NCBI RefSeq assembly: GCF_003711225.1
Contig: NZ_CP031030.1
Coordinates: 2,914,001 to 2,978,000 of the forward strand
Source: Runella sp. SP2
Lineage (GTDB): Bacteria > Bacteroidota > Bacteroidia > Cytophagales > Spirosomataceae
Direction of reading: 5' to 3'
Length of the DNA stretch: 64,000 nucleotides
The translations under genes were made by a program, and so were the position numbers. Below, piece by piece: positions 32,022 through 40,310 of this stretch. The notes beneath the pieces were generated by a model. That model did not search any database and was not told the DNA's origin. It saw only the letters and a list, made by a program, of their open reading frames with translations. Position 1 is the stretch's first letter. Every line of letters begins with the position of its first letter.

Positions 32022-33933
32022 TACTTTGACAGGACTGCCCGACGTAGCAGCGTTGGAAGCACTGGCAAATCAGTTTTTTGCTGCTTTGCCAGGTGAACAT
32101 CCGATTGCGCAAGGATTTGCCAAACAGGGGATTCATGCCCTTGCACCTGTTCACGCAGAAGCTCCCAATGAGGTTCCTTTCTATTTTGCAGACGGCGCAC
32201 CCACGCCGCCTGCATTGGGAGGCGTGGGCATTTCACCGACTTTGCACGACCCAACGGCTTTTGTCGCTGCTGGTGCAGCACCGACTACGCCGCACGTGGT
32301 AGAACCTGCCAGCATTAGCTCAAACGGCGGACGAATTCCTAGTTCCGTGGCAGGAAGTGGTGCATCGCCCTCGGCGATTCAACACGGCAACAACATTAAT
32401 CTGGAGAATCCACAGACCAGTTTTCCCGACGAAAACTTAAAAAGTGACGCCATCCCCTCCTCCATTGGTTCGGGCAGGGAAACATCCCCAGAACAGTTGC
32501 CCTTCCAATCCCATTTTTCGTTTGAATCCCAATTACAAAAAGCGCTGGAAGCACTCTCGGGCACGAACCACGTTGCTTCAGTACCTCAAATAGGAAGTCC
32601 ATACTATTTTCTTTCGGGCAACGCTTTGCACGGGTTAGGAGATGGTGTTGTACCGCAATTTCCTTTTGTTTCTTCCACAACAGCTTCCGCCAATAGCTTA
32701 CAATCAGCACCAAAGCTACCGCTGGACGCTGCACTCATCAAAAAAGACTTTCCCATTCTTCAGGAAACTGTCAACGGGAAACCTCTGATTTGGTTGGATA
32801 ACGCGGCTACGACCCAAAAGCCCAAGTTGGTCATCGACCGTTTGAGTTATTTTTACGAACACGAAAACTCAAACATTCACCGCGCCGCCCACGAGTTAGC
32901 TGCTCGCGCCACCGATGCCTACGAAGCGGCACGCGAAAAAGTCAGAGCGTTTTTGAATGCTGCTTCGACCAACGAAATTGTGTTTGTTCGGGGGGCAACG
33001 GAAGCGATTAATTTGGTTGCTAAAAGTTTTGGAGAGCAATTTATTAACGCAGGTGATGAAATCATTGTCAGCCACCTTGAGCACCACGCCAACATTGTGC
33101 CTTGGCAGCAATTGGCGCAGAAAAAAGGCGCGCGTTTGCGCGTGATTCCCGTGGATGATGATGGTCAAGTAATCTTGGAAGAGTACGTAAAATTGCTCAA
33201 TTCCCGCACCAAACTCGTATCGTTCACGCAGGTCTCCAACGCCTTAGGAACGGTTACTCCTGCCAAACAAATCGTTGAACTCGCTCATCAGATTGGCGCA
33301 AAAGTGTTGGTCGATGGGGCTCAGTCGGTTTCGCACATGAGCGTGGATGTTCGTTACTTAAACGCCGACTTTTTTGTCTTTTCGGGGCACAAGGTGTTCG
33401 GGCCAACGGGCATTGGCGTGGTTTATGGCAAAGAAGAGTTGCTGAATCAGATTCAACCTTGGCAAGGTGGAGGAAACATGATCAAAGACGTAACGTTTGA
33501 GCGTACCGTTTACCACCCTGCTCCTTCTCGTTTTGAAGCAGGAACAGGAAACATCGCCGACGCAGTGGGGCTCGGCGCAGCCATTGACTACGTCACAGGT
33601 TTAGGCATGAACCTTATTTACCAATACGAGCATCAATTGTTGCACTACGCCACTCATTTGTTGAAAGACGTTCCAGGGCTTCGATTGGTAGGTACTGCTC
33701 CCGACAAAGCCAGTGTTTTGTCGTTTACCTTAAAGGGGTACACCAACGACGAAGTAGGGCAAGCCCTTAACAAAGAGGGAATTGCGGTTCGTACGGGACA
33801 CCATTGTGCACAGCCTATTTTGCGGCGTTTTGGCTTGGAAAGTACCGTTCGACCTTCGTTGGCGTTTTACAATACCTGCGCCGACATCGACACGTTGGTA
33901 GAAACGCTCTACCGTTTGCAACATAAAAAATAA
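32005..33933 (+). CDS. Cysteine desulfurase, encapsulin cargo (SufS-like with long N-terminal extension)
   Basis: 642 residues from ATG at 32005. An open frame runs upstream to 31900 but lies inside the shell gene. Residues ~1-238 are low-complexity and probably disordered, rich in Pro, Ala, Ser and Gly. They start with LPDVAALEALANQFFAALPG and hold aromatic patches VPFYFADG, SPYYFLSG and VPQFPFVS. From ~240 there is a complete SufS-type PLP enzyme: WLDNAATTQKP, SHLEHHANIVPW, FSGHKVFGPTG (Lys463 binds PLP) and RTGHHCAQP (Cys601 is the persulfide cysteine). It takes sulfur from cysteine to release alanine. Such N-terminal domains target the enzyme into Family 2A shells. Confidence 0.96.
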   Translation: MSTSINTLTGLPDVAALEALANQFFAALPGEHPIAQGFAKQGIHALAPVHAEAPNEVPFYFADGAPTPPALGGVGISPTLHDPTAFVAAGAAPTTPHVVEPASISSNGGRIPSSVAGSGASPSAIQHGNNINLENPQTSFPDENLKSDAIPSSIGSGRETSPEQLPFQSHFSFESQLQKALEALSGTNHVASVPQIGSPYYFLSGNALHGLGDGVVPQFPFVSSTTASANSLQSAPKLPLDAALIKKDFPILQETVNGKPLIWLDNAATTQKPKLVIDRLSYFYEHENSNIHRAAHELAARATDAYEAAREKVRAFLNAASTNEIVFVRGATEAINLVAKSFGEQFINAGDEIIVSHLEHHANIVPWQQLAQKKGARLRVIPVDDDGQVILEEYVKLLNSRTKLVSFTQVSNALGTVTPAKQIVELAHQIGAKVLVDGAQSVSHMSVDVRYLNADFFVFSGHKVFGPTGIGVVYGKEELLNQIQPWQGGGNMIKDVTFERTVYHPAPSRFEAGTGNIADAVGLGAAIDYVTGLGMNLIYQYEHQLLHYATHLLKDVPGLRLVGTAPDKASVLSFTLKGYTNDEVGQALNKEGIAVRTGHHCAQPILRRFGLESTVRPSLAFYNTCADIDTLVETLYRLQHKK

Positions 33934-33937
33934 CCCT

Positions 33938-33970
33938 AAACCTTATAGGTTTTTTAAACCTATAAGGTTT
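33938..33970. terminator. Perfect 15-bp hairpin between desulfurase and epsC
   Basis: AAACCTTATAGGTTT (33938-33952), loop TTT, and its complement at 33956-33970. It starts 5 bases after the desulfurase stop and ends 24 before the acetyltransferase start. This palindrome is of a type common between Bacteroidota genes. It has no downstream T tract, so partial termination or mRNA protection is more likely than a full stop. Confidence 0.55.
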
Positions 33971-33994
33971 CAGAATTGAAACCTTTCTTTCACT

Positions 33995-34810
33995 ATGTCT
34001 GACGTAAAGGAATTTATCGATAAGCTTCACCACACGCACAAAGCAGAATGGGAAGCAACGCCAAAAATCCAAGATTCGATTGATTGGTTGACGAACCTTT
34101 TTGAGTTTCTTTTTCCCAACAACCGTTTGCACAAAAAGGCAACCTACGTGGGTATCCTCAAAAAGAATCAAATCGACCTTGAGAATATTTTATTGAGCTA
34201 CTTAGACCCTACGGAAGCCGATATTGAAGGGACGGTCAATGCCTTTTATCAATCATTAGAAACGGTCTATCATCATTTACGAGCCGACGCCGCCAAGATT
34301 TACGAGTTTGACCCCGCCGCTACGAGCATTCACGAAGTTATCGTTTCTTATCCAGGCTTTTACGCCATTGCCGTTTACCGAATCGCTCATCAATTAACGC
34401 TCTTAAAAGTACCCGTTTTACCACGGATTTTGAGCGAGTATGCGCACCGAAATACGGGCACCGACATTCACCCTGCGGCGAAAATTGGAGTCCCCTTTAT
34501 GATTGACCACAGTACAGGCATTGTAATCGGCGCAACGGCCATCATTGGAAATAATGTTTCTATTTATCAAGGGGTTACGCTAGGAGCATTGCAAGTAGCA
34601 AAGGAGCTGGCCGAAGTAAAACGCCACCCTACGGTAGAAGACAACGTCATCATTTACGCCCGAACTACCATCCTTGGCGGAAAAACCGTCATTGGTAAAA
34701 ACAGCATCATTGGGGGGAGCGTATTTTTAACCAAAAGTGTAGCGCCCAATTCGCACGTTTTTAATACCCACCAACTCCGAATCGAAGTAAAAGACGAGGT
34801 GTTTGACTAA
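33995..34810 (+). CDS. epsC: Serine O-acetyltransferase (EpsC type)
   Basis: 271 residues. A helical N-terminal domain (~1-150; YPGFYAIAVYRIAHQL) is followed by a left-handed beta-helix of hexapeptide repeats (~155-260). The catalytic dyad region is intact: GTDIHPAAKIGVPFMIDHSTGIVIG, with Asp and His as in CysE, then YQGVTLGA. It makes O-acetylserine from serine and acetyl-CoA, the first step of cysteine synthesis. Its place after the shell and desulfurase genes is the standard Family 2A arrangement and would supply cysteine to the cargo enzyme. Confidence 0.95.
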   Translation: MSDVKEFIDKLHHTHKAEWEATPKIQDSIDWLTNLFEFLFPNNRLHKKATYVGILKKNQIDLENILLSYLDPTEADIEGTVNAFYQSLETVYHHLRADAAKIYEFDPAATSIHEVIVSYPGFYAIAVYRIAHQLTLLKVPVLPRILSEYAHRNTGTDIHPAAKIGVPFMIDHSTGIVIGATAIIGNNVSIYQGVTLGALQVAKELAEVKRHPTVEDNVIIYARTTILGGKTVIGKNSIIGGSVFLTKSVAPNSHVFNTHQLRIEVKDEVFD

Positions 34811-34812
34811 GG

Positions 34813-34843
34813 TTTGCTTTTTAAGCCTTGTGTTTTATTTTTG
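34813..34843 (+). promoter_or_regulatory. Consensus Bacteroidota promoter of the PhyH operon
   Basis: TTTG (34813-34816), exactly 19 bases, then TATTTTTG (34836-34843). Both boxes match the TTTG/TAnnTTTG consensus without mismatch. It starts 3 bases after the epsC stop and is 57 bases before the PhyH ATG, so the following genes form a separate transcription unit. Confidence 0.75.
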
Positions 34844-34900
34844 CCAATTAATCTATTAAATCTATAAAATTGATATTTATTTTCAAAACCTGATACAATT

Positions 34901-35713
34901 ATGAAAAGATTAGACACTCAGACCTTTACTTTCAACGAAAAATTGACAGAAGAACAAATCTCTTTTTTCAATCAAAACGGTTTTTTGCACTTTAAAAACT
35001 TCATTGCCAAAGACACCGTTCAGTTGTTTCTCAACGAATTCAAGCGGATTGAAGAACAAATTTTGACCGATGGCGAACAAAAAATCAACGGAGTGCCCCT
35101 CAAGTTTGGAAAAGACCTCGACGGCAGCCCGTTGGTTCAGCGAATTTGCTTTGCGTCAAAGTTCAGCCCCATCCTGCGCGAATATATCCAAGACCCTCGT
35201 ATCCAATCGCTTACCACTTTGATAGGCGGTGATGCCCGCGTGGGAGAAGACGAAAAAGATGGGCTGGTCTTTAATCATTACGTTCGAGACAAACACAGCA
35301 AGTTTACTTCCATGGGATGGCATACCGACAGCCCACGAGACTTGTTTTTAGGACAAAAAATTCACAAAATGCTCAATATCGGTACTCACCTTGATGACTG
35401 CCTAAGCCGCAACGGGGGTCTCAAGGTGTTACCGGGTACGCACACCCAAGGCGTTTTTCAGACGCTTTTCCGCAAAAAACAATTCATCGACCACCAGCCT
35501 GACGTCAACGAGGTAGGTCTCGATATTGAAGCGGGTGATTTGACGATTCACGACGGCGACTTGTGGCATCGGGTAGAAGCCAGTGTTTTTGAGGGCGAAC
35601 AGTCACGCCGTCGCGTCATGTATGTACCCATTGTGACAGGAAAATACGTACCCAAAAACGAACATAGCAAAACCCCTTTTTATCAGCGTCTTGCGAAATA
35701 TGTTGTTAAATAA
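34901..35713 (+). CDS. Phytanoyl-CoA dioxygenase (PhyH) family protein
   Basis: 270 residues, cytoplasmic. The Fe(II)/2-oxoglutarate facial triad is visible: WHTDSPRD gives the His-x-Asp pair, and DGDLWHRVEAS gives the distal His, followed by Arg residues (QSRRRVMYVPI) that could bind 2-oxoglutarate. The family hydroxylates small molecules or lipids. In this sulfur-linked neighbourhood an organosulfur substrate is possible, but that is only inference. It opens a run with SDR, CMD-like, TPR, TlpA and DUF4395 genes. Confidence 0.88.
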   Translation: MKRLDTQTFTFNEKLTEEQISFFNQNGFLHFKNFIAKDTVQLFLNEFKRIEEQILTDGEQKINGVPLKFGKDLDGSPLVQRICFASKFSPILREYIQDPRIQSLTTLIGGDARVGEDEKDGLVFNHYVRDKHSKFTSMGWHTDSPRDLFLGQKIHKMLNIGTHLDDCLSRNGGLKVLPGTHTQGVFQTLFRKKQFIDHQPDVNEVGLDIEAGDLTIHDGDLWHRVEASVFEGEQSRRRVMYVPIVTGKYVPKNEHSKTPFYQRLAKYVVK

Positions 35714-35761
35714 GCTCCATTGGCCTGTAATAATTCACTCATTCGTAATTCGTATTTCACT

Positions 35762-36556
35762 ATGAATACACCCCAATATGCCCTCGTAACAGGCTCGGCC
35801 AAAGGCATCGGAAAGGCCATTGCCAACGAACTTGCTCAACGTCAGTACCACCTCCTCTTGGTCGATTTTGACCAAGAGGTGCTCGAATATACCCAAACCG
35901 AGCTACGCGGACGCTACCCCGCGCTCAGTGTTCACACTTTTGTGCAAGATTTATCTGAGCCAGAAGCCGTCGCTAACATTGAAAAATGGGTGGCTCCCTT
36001 CAAGGATAAATTAAAGGTGGCGATTAACAACGCAGGGTTTGGACTAACGGGGCGATTTTCCGACCTCAATATTGAAGAGCAACTCAACATGGTTGATGTC
36101 AACTTCAAAGCGGTCGTTCGGCTTTCGTACCTGTTTGTTTCTATCCTAAAAAACAACGGAGAAACCTATTTGCTCAACGTAGCCAGTACCACCGCTTACC
36201 AGTCTGTACCATACCTAGCCGTTTATGCCGCCTCCAAAGCGGCGGTATTGTCGTTTACGCGCAGCCTTCGGTTTGAACTAAGAGAAACTGGCCTTTCCGT
36301 TTCGACCCTAAGCCCAGGCAGCACCGACACCGATTTTGTCTATCGCGCCAGAATGGGCGAACATACCAAAAAGACAGCATCCAAAGTGAATATGACGCCC
36401 GAAGCCGTAGGCAAGATTGCCATAAAAGGGTTGTTTGCCAAAAAATCAGAAATCATCCCTGGTTTTCTCAACGTCCTCAATGCACACCTACCCAAGTACG
36501 TACCCAAACTTTTGACAGAAAAAGTAGCCGCAAACATCTACGAACCCCGAAACTAA
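35762..36556 (+). CDS. Short-chain dehydrogenase/reductase (SDR)
   Basis: 264 residues from ATG at 35762; an in-frame TTG at 35720 is unlikely. Classical SDR motifs: TGSAKGIG nucleotide-binding loop at residues ~9-16, NNAGFG, LNVASTTAYQS with the catalytic Ser, and Tyr155-x-x-x-Lys159. LSPGSTDTDF closes the active-site region. It oxidises or reduces a carbonyl/hydroxyl with NAD(P). It is 48 bp from the PhyH gene and may act on its product. Confidence 0.93.
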   Translation: MNTPQYALVTGSAKGIGKAIANELAQRQYHLLLVDFDQEVLEYTQTELRGRYPALSVHTFVQDLSEPEAVANIEKWVAPFKDKLKVAINNAGFGLTGRFSDLNIEEQLNMVDVNFKAVVRLSYLFVSILKNNGETYLLNVASTTAYQSVPYLAVYAASKAAVLSFTRSLRFELRETGLSVSTLSPGSTDTDFVYRARMGEHTKKTASKVNMTPEAVGKIAIKGLFAKKSEIIPGFLNVLNAHLPKYVPKLLTEKVAANIYEPRN

Positions 36557-36564
36557 CCGAAGTT

Positions 36565-37020
36565 ATGTCAAAGAGCATTCCTGTCCTTATCCCTTCCGAA
36601 ATCCATAGCATTGTCGATAAGCAATATACGCAAGTACACCAGCTGCTCGGCAAACGCCTTGCCTTGATGTTTGGCTACCTCATTGCTCAATCCGCTCAAA
36701 GCGCAGTGTTTTCGGCTTTTTTCAGGAAAAACTTACTGGAGTTGGGAGAAAACCCCGACCTACTAGAAGTGGAAGAAGACGAATTGCTTGTGATTTTATT
36801 TGGCTCAAAAATAGCCACCGAAGGAGGAAAAATTCCCGATGAACTGTACGACGCCCTTACCCAGCGCTACTCGCAAGAGCAGGTCATCCTGCTGGTGAGC
36901 TTTGCGACTCAATTAATTGCCGCAACGATGTTCAACGCAACATTGGAAGTACAAGTCGAAGCATCGCTACAACCGTATGTGTTACCCGAAGAATTCAGAA
37001 CTGAGTTATGTTTAGTATAA
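36565..37020 (+). CDS. Carboxymuconolactone-decarboxylase-like helical protein
   Basis: 151 residues, all-helical. The segment QRYSQEQVILLVSFATQLIAATMFNATLEV near the C-terminus resembles the second helix pair of AhpD/CMD proteins (EQVILLV..N). The redox CxxC motif of AhpD is absent; the only Cys is four residues from the end. It overlaps the next gene by 13 bp and is 8 bp after the SDR gene, so translation is probably coupled. Family assignment is tentative. Confidence 0.6.
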   Translation: MSKSIPVLIPSEIHSIVDKQYTQVHQLLGKRLALMFGYLIAQSAQSAVFSAFFRKNLLELGENPDLLEVEEDELLVILFGSKIATEGGKIPDELYDALTQRYSQEQVILLVSFATQLIAATMFNATLEVQVEASLQPYVLPEEFRTELCLV

Positions 37021-38495
37021 AAACTTATTTCGCGCTTTTTGTGGGCTATTTTTTGGTTGTTTCTTTGGTACAGGCGGCTGATTTTGACTTTACCCCAACC
37101 CTGCAAAAAGCCCACCAAGAAGTATTTAAACTTCGGCTCGAAAGTGCGAAAAAATTGGCTGCTTCCGAAAAATCAACCAATCCGTTTCGGGCTTACGTGG
37201 AGCACTATGCCGAAACCATTTATTTGCTCAACACCGACACCGAAGATGCTTATAATGCGTTTCTAACCCACGAAGATGAACGCCTCGACGCCATTGAAGA
37301 CCTCGACGAACAGTCACCTTACAATCGGTTTTTGCGGGCCGAAATCAAACTACTGTCGGCAGTCGTGCGCATTCGTTTTGGGAATGAGGTAAAAGCGGCT
37401 TGGAATGTGATTCAAGCGGCGAAGTTGTTGGAAGAAAACCAAAAATTGTTCCCTCAATTTCTACCAACCTATAAATCGCTGGGCTGCCTACACATCGTCA
37501 TTGGCTCCGTTCCCGACAACCACCGTTGGGTACTCAAATTGCTGGGTTTAAAGGGTAACATTGCTCAGGGCGTTGCTGAATTGCGCCGAGCTACCAAAGA
37601 CAAAGAGTGGGGAAACGAAGCGGTACTTACGTCCTTTTTTATTCAAGAATTTGTTTTAAAATTTGACGAACGCGAAAACACCGAACTGCTCAATACAATT
37701 GAAAATCAATCGGATAATCTCAGTTTTTATTGGTTAGCCACGGCCATTTCGCTCAAAAGTACCCGCAACGAGCAAGCGTTGAAACTGCTCAAAAAAGCAC
37801 CGTCTGACCCCGCCTACCCCGCACTTTTCATTTTTACGCTCTACCGCGCCGACGCTCATTTGCTCAAAGGTGACTACATCGAAGCGAGTCGGCTGTATGC
37901 GCTTTATATCCGTCAATTCAAAGGTAAATCTTACCTCAAAGAAGCCTATTACAAATTAGCGCTGTGTCAGTGGCTCACAGGCGATTCAACGAAGGCTCAA
38001 CAATCATTATCGCGAATTCCGTCGGTGGGGGTGGCTTACGCGGAGTCAGACAAAGCCGCCGAGAAGTTCTACGAAAGCTATTCAAAAACGCACCTACTTC
38101 CGAACAAAACCCTGCTCAAAATTAAACACGCTTCTGACGGTGGTTACTACGAAAAAGCGGCGGAATTGCTGACTCAACTTACTGAAAAAGACCTAGAAAC
38201 CCCAAAAGAACGCGCCGAGTATTATTTCCGAGCGGGTAAAGTGTTTCAACGTACGCATCAGGGTGACAAAGCCTTGGCTTCGTTTGAAAAAGCGATTCAG
38301 TTGTCGGCCAAAGAAGGCTGGTATTTCGCTCCGAGTGCATCGTTGCAGATTGGTTATTACTACCAAGAAAAAGGGCAACGCCAGCAAGCCAAAGCCTATT
38401 TTGAGAAGGCAATTTCCTATAAAAAACACGAATACAAAAACTCCGTTGACAGCAAAGCACGCGCTGCACTCACTGAAATGGGGTTTGATAGCTAA
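37008..38495 (+). CDS. Secreted tetratricopeptide-repeat protein
   Basis: 495 residues. A signal peptide (ending VQAAD) leads to a helical array. Clear TPR units occur near the C-terminus: AEYYFRAGKVFQRTHQGDKALASFEKAIQL and LQIGYYYQEKGQRQQAKAYFEKAISY. The middle part (~60-330) has degenerate repeats. Proteins of this layout in Bacteroidota are periplasmic scaffolds. It overlaps the upstream gene by 13 bp. Confidence 0.85.
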   Translation: MFSIKTYFALFVGYFLVVSLVQAADFDFTPTLQKAHQEVFKLRLESAKKLAASEKSTNPFRAYVEHYAETIYLLNTDTEDAYNAFLTHEDERLDAIEDLDEQSPYNRFLRAEIKLLSAVVRIRFGNEVKAAWNVIQAAKLLEENQKLFPQFLPTYKSLGCLHIVIGSVPDNHRWVLKLLGLKGNIAQGVAELRRATKDKEWGNEAVLTSFFIQEFVLKFDERENTELLNTIENQSDNLSFYWLATAISLKSTRNEQALKLLKKAPSDPAYPALFIFTLYRADAHLLKGDYIEASRLYALYIRQFKGKSYLKEAYYKLALCQWLTGDSTKAQQSLSRIPSVGVAYAESDKAAEKFYESYSKTHLLPNKTLLKIKHASDGGYYEKAAELLTQLTEKDLETPKERAEYYFRAGKVFQRTHQGDKALASFEKAIQLSAKEGWYFAPSASLQIGYYYQEKGQRQQAKAYFEKAISYKKHEYKNSVDSKARAALTEMGFDS

Positions 38496-38548
38496 CATTT
38501 TAACAATTAATAATCAAACACTTATCAACTTTAAACTAGCAAAATTGT

Positions 38549-39784
38549 ATGAAAAAGCTCACGATGTTTACCGCCCTCTTTGGTGCAAGTATTGCCCAAG
38601 CTCAAGTCGCTCCTCAACAAGGTCATTGGCGAGGCACTTTTGCCTTTCCCGCAGGACAAGAAGCACCCTTCAATTTTGAATTAAAAGGTCAGACCGCTTA
38701 CCTCTTGAATGGCTCCGAACGCTTTGAATTAAAAGGAGTGACGCAAAAAGGAGATTCTTTGTTTTTTCCCGTGGAGGTATATGATGCCGTATTGGCCGCC
38801 AAAATTGACTCCCCAACGCAGCTTTCAGGCGCTTTTAAACGCAACGTGGCCGATGCAGGCATCCCATTTAAGGCCGATTTTGGCAAGAAATACCGTTTTT
38901 TTGAAGTAACCCCCGTTGCCAACGTCAGCCTCAAAGGCAAATGGGACGTGACCATCAGCGACGACAAAGGCAATGGCCGCAACGTGGTTGGGGTGTTTGA
39001 ACAAGTGGGGAGTAAACTAACTGGGACATTTCTAACTACCACGGGTGACTTTCGCTATTTTGAAGGAACTGTCAAAGGCGAAGAATTTTATCTTTCTGCC
39101 TTCAGTGGTTCCAACCCAACGCTCATCAAAGGAAAAATTTCAGGAAACGAATTGACGGGCGAATTTATCGGTTTTCGGGGAAATCAACTCCTCAAAGGAA
39201 CGCGCAATGAAAAAGCCGCCCTTCCTGATGCCTACCACCTGACCACCCTTAAAGAAGGCGCTTCAACCCTTCATTTTTCCTTTCCTGACGCTTTTACGGG
39301 CAAAACGGTGTCACTCAAAGACCCTAAATACCAAGGCAAAGCCGTGATTGTAACGGTCTTGGGAAGCTGGTGCCCCAACTGCGTGGATGAGGCGCAATTT
39401 TTGGCACCTTGGTACAAAGCCAACCGCGCAAGGGGCGTTGAAATCATTGGATTATCATTTGAACGCAAAAACGACCCCGCCTTTGCCAAAACACGACTAG
39501 AAGCCCTTAAAAATCGGTTTGGCATCGAATATGACTTGCTGTTTGCGGGCGTAGCAGATAAAAAATATGCGTCGTCGGTGCTACCTGAACTGAGCGAAGT
39601 GCTCTCGTTTCCTACTACGATTTACATCGACCGCACGGGAAAAGTAACCAAGATTCACACGGGCTATACTGGACCTGCTACGGGCGCATACTACGAAGAA
39701 TTTGTGAAAGAATTTAACGAGGATGTCAATCAATTGCTTGCTACTGAAGCTCCCAAAATAAACGCAGCCACGGGCGGTAAGTAA
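38549..39784 (+). CDS. TlpA-like periplasmic thioredoxin-fold protein
   Basis: 411 residues. A signal peptide (ending AQAQ) is followed by a beta-rich N-terminal region (~20-225) with repeated lipocalin-like strands, then a TlpA/ResA-type thioredoxin domain (~235-395). The active site is GSWCPNC with Cys275 and Cys278, and the cis-Pro loop is SFPTTIYID. It probably reduces disulfides or thiol adducts in the periplasm. The next gene, 12 bp away, encodes DUF4395, which often accompanies thioredoxins and rhodanese-type genes. Confidence 0.92.
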   Translation: MKKLTMFTALFGASIAQAQVAPQQGHWRGTFAFPAGQEAPFNFELKGQTAYLLNGSERFELKGVTQKGDSLFFPVEVYDAVLAAKIDSPTQLSGAFKRNVADAGIPFKADFGKKYRFFEVTPVANVSLKGKWDVTISDDKGNGRNVVGVFEQVGSKLTGTFLTTTGDFRYFEGTVKGEEFYLSAFSGSNPTLIKGKISGNELTGEFIGFRGNQLLKGTRNEKAALPDAYHLTTLKEGASTLHFSFPDAFTGKTVSLKDPKYQGKAVIVTVLGSWCPNCVDEAQFLAPWYKANRARGVEIIGLSFERKNDPAFAKTRLEALKNRFGIEYDLLFAGVADKKYASSVLPELSEVLSFPTTIYIDRTGKVTKIHTGYTGPATGAYYEEFVKEFNEDVNQLLATEAPKINAATGGK

Positions 39785-39796
39785 CGCACAATCACC

Positions 39797-40231
39797 ATGT
39801 CAGAAATCAAACACATCGCTCAAATCAACGAATACAAAGTGCGTACTATCGCCTTTTTAGTGTTGGTACTGGCTGTTAGTTATCTCATAACAGGTTGGCT
39901 ACTTTTGCCCATTTTATTGGTGATTGACTTTGGTTTACGCGCATTCGATGCGGGAAAATACAGTCCGTTAGCTCGGTTAAGCGACATAATTGTCAAGCAA
40001 TTTTCTTTTCCAACCAAACCCATTTACTTTCCTCCCAAACGTTTTGCAGCGCGGATTGGATTTGCTTTTTCAGTCACAATCACCGTTTTACATTTACTAG
40101 GTATTGCCACGATTTGGGTAGCAGGTATTTTAACTTTCTTTGCTGCACTCGAATCTCTGGCGGGAATTTGTGCGGGTTGTTACGTCTATGATTGGCTGTT
40201 GCCCGTATGGAGGAAAATAGGATTAGAGTAG
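39797..40231 (+). CDS. DUF4395 membrane protein
   Basis: 144 residues with four hydrophobic segments. The family pattern is visible: INEYKVRTIAFLVL at the start, LLVIDFGLRAF, the basic FPPKRFAARIGF, and AALESLAGICAGCYVYDWL at the end with two Cys in ICAGC. DUF4395 proteins are found next to thioredoxin-fold proteins and are thought to take part in thiol or sulfur transfer at the membrane. Followed by a strong terminator. Confidence 0.9.
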   Translation: MSEIKHIAQINEYKVRTIAFLVLVLAVSYLITGWLLLPILLVIDFGLRAFDAGKYSPLARLSDIIVKQFSFPTKPIYFPPKRFAARIGFAFSVTITVLHLLGIATIWVAGILTFFAALESLAGICAGCYVYDWLLPVWRKIGLE

Positions 40232-40253
40232 CCTACTTTTCTTGCCTGTAATA

Positions 40254-40286
40254 AAAAATCCCTGAAGCAACGCTTCGGGGATTTTT
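40254..40286 (+). terminator. Rho-independent terminator
   Basis: A 15-bp stem (AAAAATCCCTGAAGC, 40254-40268; GCTTCGGGGATTTTT, 40272-40286, one mismatch-type wobble) with loop AAC. It ends the PhyH-DUF4395 unit, and the A-rich arm lets it act in both directions. Confidence 0.9.
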
Positions 40287-40310
40287 GCTTTATTCAACCC
40301 ACCAATTCTA

